A stretch of DNA of 64,000 bases from Physcomitrium patens (Eukaryota; Streptophyta; Bryopsida; Funariales; Funariaceae). How positions within the stretch are numbered: position 1 is the first letter of the stretch; each line of letters opens with the position of its first letter. The translations under genes and the position numbers were made by a program. Below the pieces are notes generated by a model, which was not told the origin of the DNA, ran no database searches, and saw only the letters and a program-made list of their open reading frames with translations. The stretch is from contig NC_037275.1 of assembly GCF_000002425.4 (NCBI RefSeq), forward strand, positions 10,898,533-10,962,532, read 5' to 3'. Of this stretch, positions 33,415 to 45,599 are shown one piece after another.

Positions 33415-36129
33415 GTTGACTAAGAACTTCATATGCCATTCAAAATCTCTAATACAAGCTCCTATCTTATTTGTAAAGAATAAAGATGAATCTTTGCAAA
33501 TGTGTGTAGATTATCAAGGACTTAATAAGATCATTCTTAAAAATAAGTATTCCATTTTTCTAATTTTAAGAATTTTTGATCAACTCAATCAAGTATAGAT
33601 TTATATAAAAATAGATCTATGATGAGTATATAACTTAGTCTACATCAAAGAAGGAGATGAATAGAAGATTGATTTTTGAACTAAATATGGACATTTCAAA
33701 TATAATGTCATATCTATTGGACTCACAAATATAGCAATTATTTTTCAACATTTCATGAATGATTTTTCTTATGATTTTTTTGATGATTTTATTATCTATT
33801 TTTTAGACAACATTCTAATCTACTCTAAAAATACAAAAGAATATGAACTTTATATTTGTTTTATATTACAAAAACTTAGAGATATAAGATTATATGTTAA
33901 GATGGAAAAATATATATTCTATATTACTAAAGTTGATTTCTTAGAATACATCATTTTCAACAAAAGATTAATGATAGATTCAAAGAAGATTCAAACTATT
34001 ATAGATTAGAAGATTCCAAAAACAATAAGAGATGTGTAATACTTTTAGAATTTGCTAATTATTATAAGATCTTGATTAAAAACTTTTTTTAAGTTATAGC
34101 TCTTCTTACATGTTTAACATATAAATACAAACTTAAGTAGAATAAAGAAGTCAATGCATCTTTTAAAGCCTTTAAGACAAAATTTATTTCTATACCAATT
34201 TTTTATTGCATTGTTTTTTTCAAGGCATTCTTCATGAAAACAGATGCATCACACTTTGCTATAGGTATCGTTTTGTCATAAATAGAAGTAGATAACAAGC
34301 TCCACTTAATACCTTTATATTCCAAGAAATTTTCAATAGTCGAGATTAATTATTAAATCTACAACAAAGAACTTCTTGCAATAATAGATTCATTTTAAGA
34401 ATGATGTCATTATTTAGAAGGCACCTTCAGTCCTATCATTATTTATATGGATCACAAGAACCTCAAGTATTTCATGTTGATATGAGTTTTGAATGATTAC
34501 CAAGTTTGTTGGAACATGTCTTTATGAAGATTTGATTTCAAGATCATTTATTGACTCAAAAAATAATAAGGTTTATTAAACACCTTTTTTAGAAATTTTT
34601 ATCTTATTTTTTAGAAATTTTTATCAAATTTTTATCTATTTCTTTTCATCAAAAAAGAATGATTTTTTGAAATCAGATCATTTTCACCTTTAAGCAATAT
34701 AATCAACAATGACTATTGATTCAACTTTTCTCAAGCAAGTTCAATCAAGTATGAGCTTTGATCTTCTTATTCATGATATTAAAAATAATTCTTTTGAGTC
34801 TCTTGGTACTTCTAAGTTTAAGTTCAAGAATAATCTACTCTATTTCAAGAGAAAATTATATATTCTAAAAGGCAAAGCATGATTATATGTTCTTCAAGCT
34901 TGTCATGATTTTTTAATAGCAAAACATTTTGGATACAATAAGACTTTGGAGCTAAGATCTAAAGAGTTTTGGTGATGTCAAATATAAAAGATAGTCAAAG
35001 ACCTTGTACAATCATGTAATATTTGTTCAAAATCCAAAACTCCTTGTCATCAATCTTGTGAAGTTCTTCAACCATTACATATTCTAAAACAACCATGGTC
35101 TTTTATTTCTATAAATTTTATCATGGATCTTTCAATCTCAAGTTAGTATAATTCTATATTTGTAATAATAGATCATTTTTCCAAGATGGCATATTTTATA
35201 CAATGTATAAAATCTATCATAAGTAAAAAAATGGCTAAGCTTTTTTTGACAATATTTTTTGCTAGCATAGATTACTCAAGGATATATATTAGATAGGAGA
35301 AATTAATTTGTATTAATATTTTAAAGAATATTTTTTAAAATTTTAAAAGTAGATACAAAGCTCTCTTTGACTTTTTATTTGCAAACTGATGAGCAAACGG
35401 AACATGTAAATCAAGTTCTAGAGTTGTATTTGAGATGTACCATCAACTATCATAAAGATGATTGGACAACTCTTTTGTCATCATTAGAGTTTGCATACAA
35501 TGATTTGATGCATTTTTCTATTCAATGAATATTTTTATATTAATTATGATTATCATCTATGACTTGATACTTTTGACTTTTCAAAAAATGGTAATCTTGT
35601 TGTAAAAGATTTGGTGAATTGTCTGTCAGAGCTATATACAACAATGAAGGCATAATTAAAAGAATTTTAAGAATGACAAAAGATTAATGTAAATGCCTAT
35701 CACAAGGAATAATTAAAATTTAATATGGATAATAAGATATAATAAGTTTGTTGCAATATCAAAACTACTTATTCTTATGACAAATTAGACTATTATAGGC
35801 TTGAATCTTTTTTATTTTTAAATAAGTCAATCATGTTGTTTATCAATTACACCTTCTTAGATCTATAAAGATCAACCATGTATTTGACATATTTCTTCTT
35901 GAATCATATAAGATAGTGAATATCTTGAGAAGAAGAAAAATGCCACCTCTTCTTATAGAAGTAAATAATAATTAAGAATTTGAGGTAGAAGAAGTCTTAG
36001 ATTCAAGGTTGTATCTAAATAGATTGGAATATTTTGTTGATTAGTACAGATATGATATTAAAAAATACACATGAGTGCCAACAAAAAATCTTACAAATAT
36101 AATGAAGAGAATTGACGCTTTTCATCAAT
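33415..36129 (+). pseudogene. Z1 pol: RT, RNase H, integrase, chromodomain
   Basis: RT starts near 33416 (open 33416-33598, MCVDYQGLNKIILKNKYS), with the catalytic FLDNILIYS near 33801-33830 (second Asp now Asn). RNase H lies at about 34200-34560. The integrase zinc domain is at about 34880-35045 (CHDF..., CNICSKSK) and the core at about 35095-35560. A chromodomain lies at 35979-36126 (FEVEEVLDSRLYLNRLEYFVD), in which both conserved Trp codons are now stops (TAG, TGA). This is the most complete pol of family Z here and identifies it as a chromovirus. Confidence 0.78.
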
Positions 36130-36216
36130 ATTCATCAAAACAAAGATGAAGAAAAACAAGATCCATAAAAGATGATGACTGCTTTTCATCAAATTTGTTT
36201 CTAGAAAGGAATATTA

Positions 36217-36219
36217 TAT

Positions 36220-36250
<31 letters not shown>

Positions 36251-36774
36251 TCTAATAATTACCTATATGATTAAATAAAAGTAGATAAAAGTATATTAAT
36301 TTCATAATATCTTTTAGAAAAGTTTCTTAAAAGCTTTGTAGATACTACTTTAATTTTATATGTATTTGTAATTAATTGATAAGCTAGAAATTTAATCAAC
36401 AAATTATCCACATATTACATATGTTAGTAGCTTATGGAACAAGTTAACTATATGGTCCACATACAAATAACTTGCTTTGCAAGTTAAGACATGTATTTAG
36501 CAAAGTCAACACTTGTTGGAGGTTTTATAGCATATTGTCATTTAGCTCCTAGTTAGAAAGTATATATGGAGGCAAGAGTGAAGCCTTTTTTACTCTTGTC
36601 AATGCCTTTTTAATTCTTAGTCTTGTTTGAAGACTTTCTAATCTTCTTGTCTTTGATAATAACCATTCTAGTTTAATATATTACCATCTTGAAGTGATTT
36701 CTTAAACTTTTTGAATGACACAAGAATGTATTGAGTTTCTCTTTCTTTGAGATTCATATCTTTGATACATAGCA
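36217..36774 (+). repeat. Z1 3' LTR
   Basis: Preceded by a purine tract (CTAGAAAGGAATA). It begins TATCACATATATAT with an (AT)n run at 36222-36250. The end is placed by comparison with the Z2 and Z3 LTR ends. Confidence 0.7.
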
Positions 36775-38190
36775 CTAAATACTATATTCTCTAGTGGTAG
36801 TGAGATTCTATCTTATCTAATTATTGACTTAAGATTAGGAGATTGTGGTATTGTAGCAACTGCCTCAAATCTAGTATAGGATTTATTTGGTGAGGGGCCA
36901 AATAATGAGTTAGCTTGATTCTATTTTATAGATAATAGTTGATCCGTTATATGAAAGGAGAGGAGAGATAATAGGGGGATTTTGTATATTATTGGAATGT
37001 GATGAAGATTATATATTTGGTTGTTATACCTCTCTCTAATTTATTGATTGGCTTGTTGATGTCCAAATTGGCCATATATTGATTGGTTCTATGGTGGTCT
37101 AAGTCAATGTCAATGTCTTATGTTTCTTTGTGTTGTTTGTTATAGATAGAGCCTTTTTCATTATATAGATACATAGTCTAAGTCTTTTACTTTGTGCATT
37201 GATTTGAATGACCAAACACTGTAACTTTGTAGTAGAGAGGTGTATTTGGAGTCGGACCTAAAAGACTAATCATATCCAATACTTTGGTGATATTATTTAT
37301 AAGTATCTTAATCCTAAGGCCTATGGTCTTGCATGTGTATGAGGATCCTTCCACAACAAACAATAATTGATGCCGTAATCTTTAGACATTGTTTGTATCT
37401 AAGATATTGGCTTAATCCTAAGAGTTGAATCCATACCAAGTAGGTTACGAATTTGTAAGTTTGCACATTGGTTGCCAAAAAGTGTAGGCTTCATGTGGTA
37501 AAGAAATTCTCTCTTCTCTCAAATCTATAAGCCAATGAGAAGGCTTGTTGTACCCCTTCTATCAAATCTATAAGCCAATGAGAAGGCTTGTTGTACCCCT
37601 TCTATCAAATCTATAAGCCAATGAGAGGGCTTGTTGTACCCCTCTAGGAAGGTAAAAGTGATTTCAAATAATCATCTCCCAATTAGGGAACAAGACCAAA
37701 TCCAATTGTATAAGGTTGAGAAAGCCCACTCTTTCAATGTGGCTTGCCCTGGACTTTTGCCATGGATAAATTCCACGGGCAGAGCTGCAGTGTCTGTTCA
37801 CGAATCGCATAATAATGAAAAGTTCCTCATCAGAAAACGTCACCTTTATATGTCAGTATTGCATGTCGACTGGGCTGCATTGTCCCTAATCCTTGGATTT
37901 TGAGGAGCAGGTTGCATGGGCGTCTGGCCGATACTACTACATTCTCCTCCATATCGATCGAAAAAGTATGCTCTCGCTTATTTTGGATTGGCGAAGTGTG
38001 ATCTAGTATAGGGGCGTTGCTCAGCCATCAGGGGAGCAGCACCCTTAGCTATTGTCATTGGTGCCTCACATTCACACAAAAATGGTCATTGCACGTTGGT
38101 TGTATGAGGCAGGGGTGTAGTCGAGACCTAGTCCTGTAAACTAGATATTTATAACCAGCTGCTAATATTACATTAAGAGAAGACTAGAGC
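36775..38190. other. Intergenic, no gene seen
   Basis: Mostly unique, moderately AT-rich. It contains the 43-bp tandem repeat at 37520. The part after about 37650 is richer in G+C than the retroelement zone, but no ORF stands out. Confidence 0.5.
37520..37646. repeat. 43-bp tandem repeat, three units
   Basis: Units at 37520-37562, 37563-37605 and 37606-37646, each starting CAAATCTATAAGCCAATGAG. The first two are identical and the third differs by a few bases. Confidence 0.95.
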
Positions 38191-38199
38191 GTTGCTAAT

Positions 38200-39477
38200 C
38201 TAAACCTATTCGCAATCGTGTCGCCCCCATCGCTTCCGCTCCGCCTCCACTTCTCTCCTAACCATCTCACTCTATCCGCTCTACCATCTTCTCCACTTCA
38301 TCAAGCTAAATCTTCCATATTTCCTTATACAATTCAAGATATTTCCAACTTCTCACACACTCCAATAACAACCATGTTTTCATTCATAAAAAAAACTGGA
38401 TGTGTATGTGTGCACAGATATCTTTACACACACACATTTTTCGTGCAGGAAATTGCTGAATTGAAGGGATATTCGGAAGGATTGGGGTACATATTCTAAG
38501 GAATGTGCATCAGTTGTGCGTGGAAAGCTTGCTTCGGGAAGGATATCTGCTTTGCTTGAAGTCTGTTTTCAGTGGATCATTAGAATGTGTAGAATATAAA
38601 CACACGTATTCTGGCCACATTTTTGTTCTGTTTTTTTAATGTTGCTTTTATGTTTCGAATGAGGTGAAAATTCTGTGTATCCAACTTCTGGATGGAAAGT
38701 GAGTTGGGGTGGTTTTTAGAATAGTCGGTCGAGGATTTACAATTGGGGATAAGCTGGTGTCAGTGATCAGATTTGGCTTCCACAGAGGACGAGGCTACAT
38801 GCCGTTATGTACGTGTTACAATAGTGCGAGGAATCAGGGAGTTACTATGTGAAAATTCACAAAAATGGAGGGGTCGGACTTCGTAACGAAAGATGGTGCT
38901 CAGAATTATTAATGCAATTTCCTTGCTTGCCCCTGAATACCATGAGGTCACCTTGTATTATTTGGATGGAATACACATGAATAGTTTCGTCTGTGACAAC
39001 AATCGCAGTAGCGGAGATGCTCAACCTGCTGAGAACATTCGATACAACACCCCACATTGACTTCTCAAACACCCATACCTAGACTTTTACGCCTCAGGGT
39101 ATTTTATCTTGCCAATTAGTAAAGCTCCTGAACTCTCCAGTTAATTCAATTACTGATACAAAATGTACATAGTGCTCAGCTTAAAAGTTAACTGTAATTA
39201 CTTTTTTTAGCTTGTCAACCTAGAAGCTGAATCTCAAGTTCATTAGCTGTTGTATTCTTCACAAGTCCAGCACGAAATGAGTTAAAGTGAAGCTCTGGAG
39301 TACTTGCAATGACCCTGGCACATTTACTGTTAGGATTTGAGCAGGGGGGTTTCTAAAATTGATGCGGATCCTTTAGGAGGAAGAGAGGATCAAATTCTGG
39401 CAGTAGAATTCTGCGTTGTCAGAGATTAACAGCAAGAGTGTTATCGACCCTACTCGCAAAGTTGCCATTGCTGGCTC
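38200..39477. other. Transcribed-looking unique region, unassigned
   Basis: Base composition is like the neighbouring gene. A plus-strand stretch at 38218-38499 is open, but a TTTTTCGTGCAG/GAA acceptor-like site and CA/TG repeats in it argue for untranslated or intronic sequence. 38850-39477 is likely the 3' untranslated part of the minus-strand gene ending at 39478. Confidence 0.35.
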
Positions 39478-42374
39478 TCAGTCATCATCACTGTCATCAA
39501 TGTTCGCGAAGTCCTGCAACATGCGACTTTCCAACATGGCTGCCTTGATCTGGCGGAGCTCTGCAATGTCTTGCCACAAGCGGCTATCGTTAACCAGCTT
39601 GTTCTCGGCCAACGACGCGCGGCAGCCTGCAAGCCACCAAAATGGCGTTTTAATAGAGTAAATTAAACTATGTCTGAAGCTTGTGACCGAATTGAAAAAC
39701 AACCAGGTTGAGAGAATGATCCTTCTCAGCCTCGTCACACACACAAACACACACAAGTTGTTGCAAAATTTGTTTGTGGACCTGAAGCTGCGCAGAGGCA
39801 AACGTCATCTTTCCTCTTTGTTGCAATGTAGTTGAGAGCTGCAGCTCGGTCGTAGATGTGTTCACAATCTTCACTGAATCAACATCAATAAAAAAAAAAG
39901 CATCCAAATTGTCTCATTCTCGGATCCTCCCCAAAAATTCTATACTGAGGAATAGTTTTAGGTTGATGGACTCACTTTCTCACCAATAATTAGGAGGAAG
40001 GTAAATTACAAAACCAAGAAAACTTGACGTGAATTGGAAAAAAGTTGCAACCTTCGAACTGGGTCTACGAGATCAACCACTGGAATCCCGCAGATTGGGC
40101 AGACAATATTTAGCGATGAATAGAAGGAGTTTGTCATGTACACATCACTTGCATTCCCCTCGTCTATCTGTTTCACTGCTTTTCGGCAACACTGCATCCA
40201 GCAGAAACAAAGATATGAAGTGAGTAGGAAATTCTACAATAGAGTAGGAGATCCTTTTACATAAATCACCTCCGCAGATGATTCGCTTCTGAACATCCCT
40301 GGACGACCTAAACACAGATGATATGAGCAAACTAGATAAGAATATGATTCATATGCACTAAACCCTGCTTAAATTGAATAAGTTACAATGACGACCAACT
40401 AGATCCTATTCAGAGAACACAGATCGTAAAATTCTTCAGAGTACAAACGAAGAAGCATTTCTGAGTCTCACCAGACACCCTCCGCTCCCCTCACGATTCG
40501 TATACGCTTGAGGCCCCGTAAATTTATCTTCAGCCAGATCTGTCATTCCATTGTTGATATTCAAGGATTTAGAAAGAGGCTTCTTATCAACTCGTAGGCT
40601 TGAGTCTGGCTTGCAAATTGCTATCCCTGCAAGACTGTTGATCACACCATCCATGGTGGCCCTCACTTGATCGGCTTCAATCTGGTCCTTCTCAGTTGCG
40701 TCGATATTAGATGCTTCCCCCAATGCGCAACCCGCGTACATAATCTCCTCCTCCTCTAGTCGTTTCTTCAACTCCACAAATTCGAAATGCTTCCTAGCCC
40801 TCACCTCGTCATCTTCTTCCATATCAACTCCATCAAGGACAAACTTGACATGAAAATCATCAGGAATTGTCTGCTGCCGCTCTGTTAAGTCACTCATCTC
40901 GGAGGCTTCCTTCTTCACAAGTGCCGGTTTCCGCTCCACACACACTCCTTCCACATCCTTGAGCTCCTCACTTCTCCTAATCGCAGCATCTGACTTGCAT
41001 GTATTCTGAAATATTGAACTTTGATCAAACTCGGCACCATTCGTCATTTGCTCCTCCAAGGTTCTATCATCGTGACTGATGTCAGAGTGATCCACTCTGA
41101 TCAACGGCTTGGAAATCTGGAAACACTTAACTTCGTGCTTGAAATGACCACTCTCCGTGAGTGGGGACTTATCAGCAACTGCCTGCTGGTATTTCGATTC
41201 TTCGGATCCATGTAACGTAAGGCCTCTGAGCAATGCCTTGTCACCCTCGTGTGCCAATCGTAGCATTTGAAGGCCATCCCGGTCAATCTCCAGCCTGTTA
41301 GTTTTCCCATCTTTCTGATTCGTGTCCGTGACGGACTCCTCCATCTCTCCACTCACATTTCTCATTACTTTGGTTCGCTTCAGTCAACAGAGTAGGCACA
41401 CAATTTCCACCTTCCTTGCAAGAAAATCCTTCATGGGAAGATAGTTTCCATTAGAAAAAAGAATATGTTTCATAGCTGCATACAATCAAGTCAGGTATTA
41501 ACTCCAAATCCATGAAGAAGTAAGAACTGTACAAAAATTCTGGCCGAACAAGCTTCATCATATTGACAAACAGCAGATAGTCCAAACTGTTGAATGCAGT
41601 GACTGAATCTTCCCACTGAATATGGAAAGAGAACTGAAAGGAAAAGAAAAGAGACTGACAGAGACTGTCAATAAGCTCGTGATTAGTCAAGACACACTAC
41701 CACGATAACCCTGTGATTCTGATTAGGGACAAAACTTCGAAGAATAAGAGTATCATAACAAACTGTTACTTCACACGATCGATTTCTAATAAACAAAAAC
41801 AAATACCGACTCCATACGTTCAGAACGGAGGGTGTACATTCAACAGCCATTGACGATTCTCAATGCTCATTCTGCCTCTGCTTCGATAAACAACTCAAAG
41901 CACAACAAACAAGGAAGCTGATTCATACAAGTAAGGATGTCATAACGGGGAGGCTCTACATGAAGTGGAGGTGATAAAGGCAGTCCATTGACAAGTGAAC
42001 ACAATCGCGGTTTTTGAAGAATGATAAAGAACTACAGGGACTAAGAAACAAACAAGGTAAGCCAGATTCATAAAGGTGCAAGGACAAAGAACTTGTACTA
42101 GGTTCATGGAGGAAGGAAGTAAGGCCTTGAACTAGTAGTGTCCATTGAAACCCAAGAGGTAGTCAGTCACAACCCCTACACGCCAATCAACAGCAAAATT
42201 TACGCTCCTCATCCCTAGACACACGTGTGATAAAACATGTGTGTGTGTGTGTTGATTCTACACAAAACCCACCTGCGCATCTTTATCTTCCAAAGCATAT
42301 AAATGCTCCATGAAATGCCGCAGCCGCTGGTAATCCACCCACATCAAGAACCCGAGCTCGGAATCCAACCCCAT
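39478..42374 (-). CDS. Unidentified six-exon gene with a CPICG motif
   Basis: I do not recognise the product. Proposed minus-strand exons are 42374-42273, 41377-40495, 40307-40270, 40191-40024, 39868-39751 and 39626-39478. All junctions are GT-AG and the phases agree, giving 1458 nt and 485 residues. The protein would start MGLDSELGFLMWVDYQ. The large second exon is acidic and low-complexity, with a coiled-coil-like stretch RKHFEFVELKKRLEEEE. Exon 4 has a possible half zinc site, NIVCPICGIPVVD (about residues 370-382). The C-terminus is helical and acidic, ending DFANIDDSDDD. The second exon alone is open for 309 codons. The first exon and the acceptors at 41378 and 39869 are the least certain. 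An extra upstream exon at 42380-42780 is possible, since minus-strand frames are open there. Nuclear location is a guess. Confidence 0.5.
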
Positions 42375-42799
42375 CGCAAGAGCCCACCCTGAAAACCTCC
42401 AAAAACATGATAATGGGCAGCGAGGCTTTCGTGTCCGACGCAATCGATCATGCAGATGTGCAATTCCCAATCCAGACGAGGGTTCCGAGCATGAGAGGAG
42501 GAGAGGTTCATCCAGACGGTTTTCGCATGCGCTCCCGTGTCCTCGAAAACCTTTGCTAATTCCACCCAAATCCAATATTCGAGATTGCATCCTCGCGACT
42601 GCTAACCCTCATCCTCTTCCCACAATTGCCGACCTCGTCTTCGCAGCACGGCATCGATTCGCTCTGCGAGTGACTGTGCATGGTGTCGGTATGAGCTGCG
42701 AATCTTTGCGACCCGCCCAGTTCGGACAGATTCACAATGGCCGTCGCTTTCGCCGACAACGGAAATGCTCGTCGGTCCAACGAGGGTTTCTTTTTTCTT

Positions 42800-43744
42800 T
42801 CGTGTCTTTTTCTTTTTGTAGTTTAAGTTGAGTTTCTTGCAGATATCGGCGTGTCCCTGGTTGTAATATTTTCATCTTTTTCTTTTTCTTATTTTTCCTT
42901 CTGTGTTTTGATTTGGGATGAAGTTAAAACATTTGGCAACAACTGCTTGGAATGTGGGTTAATTTGATGGGTGCTGATTATACACAACTTTACTTTTATT
43001 CTTTTGTTGTGGATTGAATTTCATCCCAACTTTCTCAGGAACTGAATATATGCATTATGTATACAAAGTCTTCATTTATATATTCAGTTCCTGAGAGTTT
43101 TATGTATTTTTAAAGAAAAGTATATTAAAAAATTCAAATTAAGACTAAGCCTTTTAAAACATACAAGTTAATACACAAACATGCTAATGATCTAATGGAA
43201 ACTGTACCAAAGCATGAATAAATTTGGCAGTTTCAAGACTCAAAAGGCATATCAGAATATTGTTTCTACTTGAACCGGCTAAAAAGCTCTAAAGGTTTTT
43301 GAACGACCATAAAAATCCCGTACCTTTCTTTTCTTTTTTATCATTGAGCGCTTTTGAAAAAGTTTTCAGATCAAAAATTAATTTTCTGAAAAATATCATC
43401 ACCAGATATATCTAGAGTGCATCTTTGTGTGAAGAAATATCTTGAAAGGTCACTAACAATTTTACATACGCCTTTAGAATATTCTGTGCTTGCGTGACAA
43501 TAAAAATATGAATTTCTTCGAACAAGACTGGAGAGCAAGCACATTCTATAGAACTGATATTTTTAAGAAAAAAAAATCAAAAAACAAAAAATCAAAAAAT
43601 CAAAAAAAACAAAAAACAAAAAACAAAAAATCAAAAATCAAAAATCAAAAAAATCAAAAATCAAAAATCAAAAAATTCAAAATACATATATGTATGTGTG
43701 TAAATTTTTTATTATTACTATTACATAAATCATTCTGTTTTCAT

Positions 43745-43784
<40 letters not shown>

Positions 43785-45220
43785 CTTATTTTTTTTAGTT
43801 GAATTACCAATGTTATCATTAAAATCTGGGGGGGTTTCAAGTATCTCAAACATTATTCCAACAAAAAAATTTCTTTACAAATTAAATGGTTGCATAGAAA
43901 TGTTTAAAATTTGAATGATTTATAACCTTATGTTTTTAAACTATCATTAATATGATTCATGTGTAATTAAGTAACTTATGTAAATAGTAACTTAAAAAAT
44001 TAAATTTTTATATTAAAAAAACTACTAATTTGTTGAAATATTATAGTATATATTCAATTGAATGCAATCTTATTTCAAAACTACATTTTTATTACACAAT
44101 CTTTTTGAAGAATATGCTTTCAAATTCATCTATATAGAAAAAAAATAGTAATAAAACAAAATAAATAACAAAGTAGACTAAGAAAGATTGCAACTTCTTT
44201 TTAACAACTGCATATGCAAACAGATTTGTTTATACGTATATATACACTCTCACTATTTTAATCATTTTCTAGGACAAAAAATTATTTGTTTTAAAACTGT
44301 TTGTGATGCATTAAGTAGTTTTTATGATATATTTATTTTCTTTTGAATATATCGAGAAAATATTTGAGAAGTTGTAATGAAGAAGGCAATTTAAAACTAA
44401 AATGAATAAAACAAATATTTAACATTGGTATATATTTAGTGATGTCTTCAAAAAGATAAAATATCTTAACTTTTACTACATCATTTGACATCTTACAAAT
44501 TATACATAAGAAATTTTGAATTTCATCTTACATGAATATATATAGTTTTTTATACTTTTTAAAATTTTAAATGTTAATTGAAATCACACCATTCAGGAAA
44601 TAATTTATTGATGAGTTTCATAAATAATCGGATTGAAAAAAACTCAAACTAAAAGATCTCATGTGTATTAAAAATTATAGAAACATCATTATCTTGGAGT
44701 CCACCCACAGTATGTTTTCGTGTGGATTTCTCAAAATTCTCTTCAAAGTACACAAAACTTATTGTAAATATAACTCAAGGTCTACATCCTAACTACAATT
44801 TTTTCTCCTTTACATTGAAAATTACAATATCAAAATAATTAATTGTTTCTTTTTCGTCCAAATATGACCAATTGAAAGTGAATTTTAAAATCTGGAAAAA
44901 AGCATCAAGAAAAGTTAATCAATTAAAAAAATGCTAAGTTGTTTTTGTATGCATAAAAATTTACACAAATCCAAACTTTAAGATATAAAAAGTATAGAAC
45001 CGAGTAAAACTTCCAGAAGAAAAACAAACATAAAAATGAATGACATATTTCAACTTCAAACCCAACCAACCCAAAAACTATGCTTATTTCAAAACTTTAA
45101 AGTAAAAGGAACTCTGTTATTTTCAACACTATGGAGGAATGTCAAAAAGTAAAAAAGCATACACACGTTGGAAAGCTTTAAAGGAAAAGGAACATAGTCC
45201 AATGGATGGAGAATCTCAAT
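42800..45220. other. AT-rich spacer with microsatellites
   Basis: No gene seen. It contains an A-rich CAAAAA/TCAAAAA tract at about 43565-43682 and (AT)23 at 43747-43792. Open frames here are lysine-rich products of the A tract. Confidence 0.7.
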
Positions 45221-45230
45221 GTTAGGGCCA

Positions 45231-45421
45231 CCAACGTGGCGGCATATTTTCCTCATCCAACTGCCACGTAGGCGTCCATCTTAGAAGCCACTTCCTGAAT
45301 GCATGGTGATGACCAACGGGTCCAGTATCTATGACGTCATGTTTACGTCATATTTACGTCATGAGATATGACGGAATCCGGGGTGGAGGGGTCAGGTGGA
45401 GTCTCCCACGTGCGCCACGTG
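45231..45421. promoter_or_regulatory. Cluster of seven ACGT-core elements
   Basis: ACGT cores start at 45234, 45266, 45334, 45345, 45356, 45408 and 45417. They include ATGACGTCAT (palindromic bZIP/TGA type), two TTTACGTCAT copies 11 bp apart, AACGTGGC, GCCACGTAGG and CCCACGTGCGCCACGTGG (two G-box type). ACGT cores bind plant bZIP and bHLH factors. Local G+C is far higher than on either side. The likely transcript direction is plus, toward 45560, but no gene follows. Confidence 0.6.
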
Positions 45422-45570
45422 GTTCTTCCAGGGCCGTTTCTGGCCGTCAAATTTGCCAGGGGTCGACGAAGGCGACACGACCCCCATCCACTGTTTTCAT
45501 CCGTCTGTCCCTCCACATTCGTCCACGACGTTCGTTCATCGCATCATTTGCACACCCTGGTTACAAGACG
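45422..45570 (+). other. GC-rich segment after the ACGT cluster
   Basis: All three plus frames are open across much of it, which reflects GC content rather than coding. It could be the 5' end of a noncoding transcript or a decayed gene start. No known protein motif. Confidence 0.35.
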
Positions 45571-45599
45571 TTTGTTTTTATAGATTTCTGACAATCAAC

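Larger units (their letters stand above)
26264..36774 (+). mobile_element. Element Z1: chromodomain Ty3/gypsy retrotransposon, split by a second Z copy
   Basis: On the plus strand: an internally deleted LTR start (26264-26305, TATCACAA), leader, gag (26348-27440) and protease (to 27887). Then comes a minus-strand Z copy (27888-33414), after which RT, RNase H, integrase and chromodomain continue (33415-36129), followed by the 3' LTR (36217-36774). Z3 (58084 onward) has the same order without the interruption. About 290 bp of protease/RT junction present in Z3 (62885-63150) is missing here, so the nested insertion came with a deletion. It is full of stops and inactive. Confidence 0.78.

Noticed and set aside
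41451-42272. Additional coding exons in the first intron of the 39478-42374 gene
   Set aside because: Small open frames exist, but none with a convincing splice pair that keeps phase. Left as intron.
43490-43798. 102-codon lysine-rich ORF
   Set aside because: It is the translation of an A-rich repeat running into (AT)23; the isoleucine/tyrosine tail is the microsatellite.
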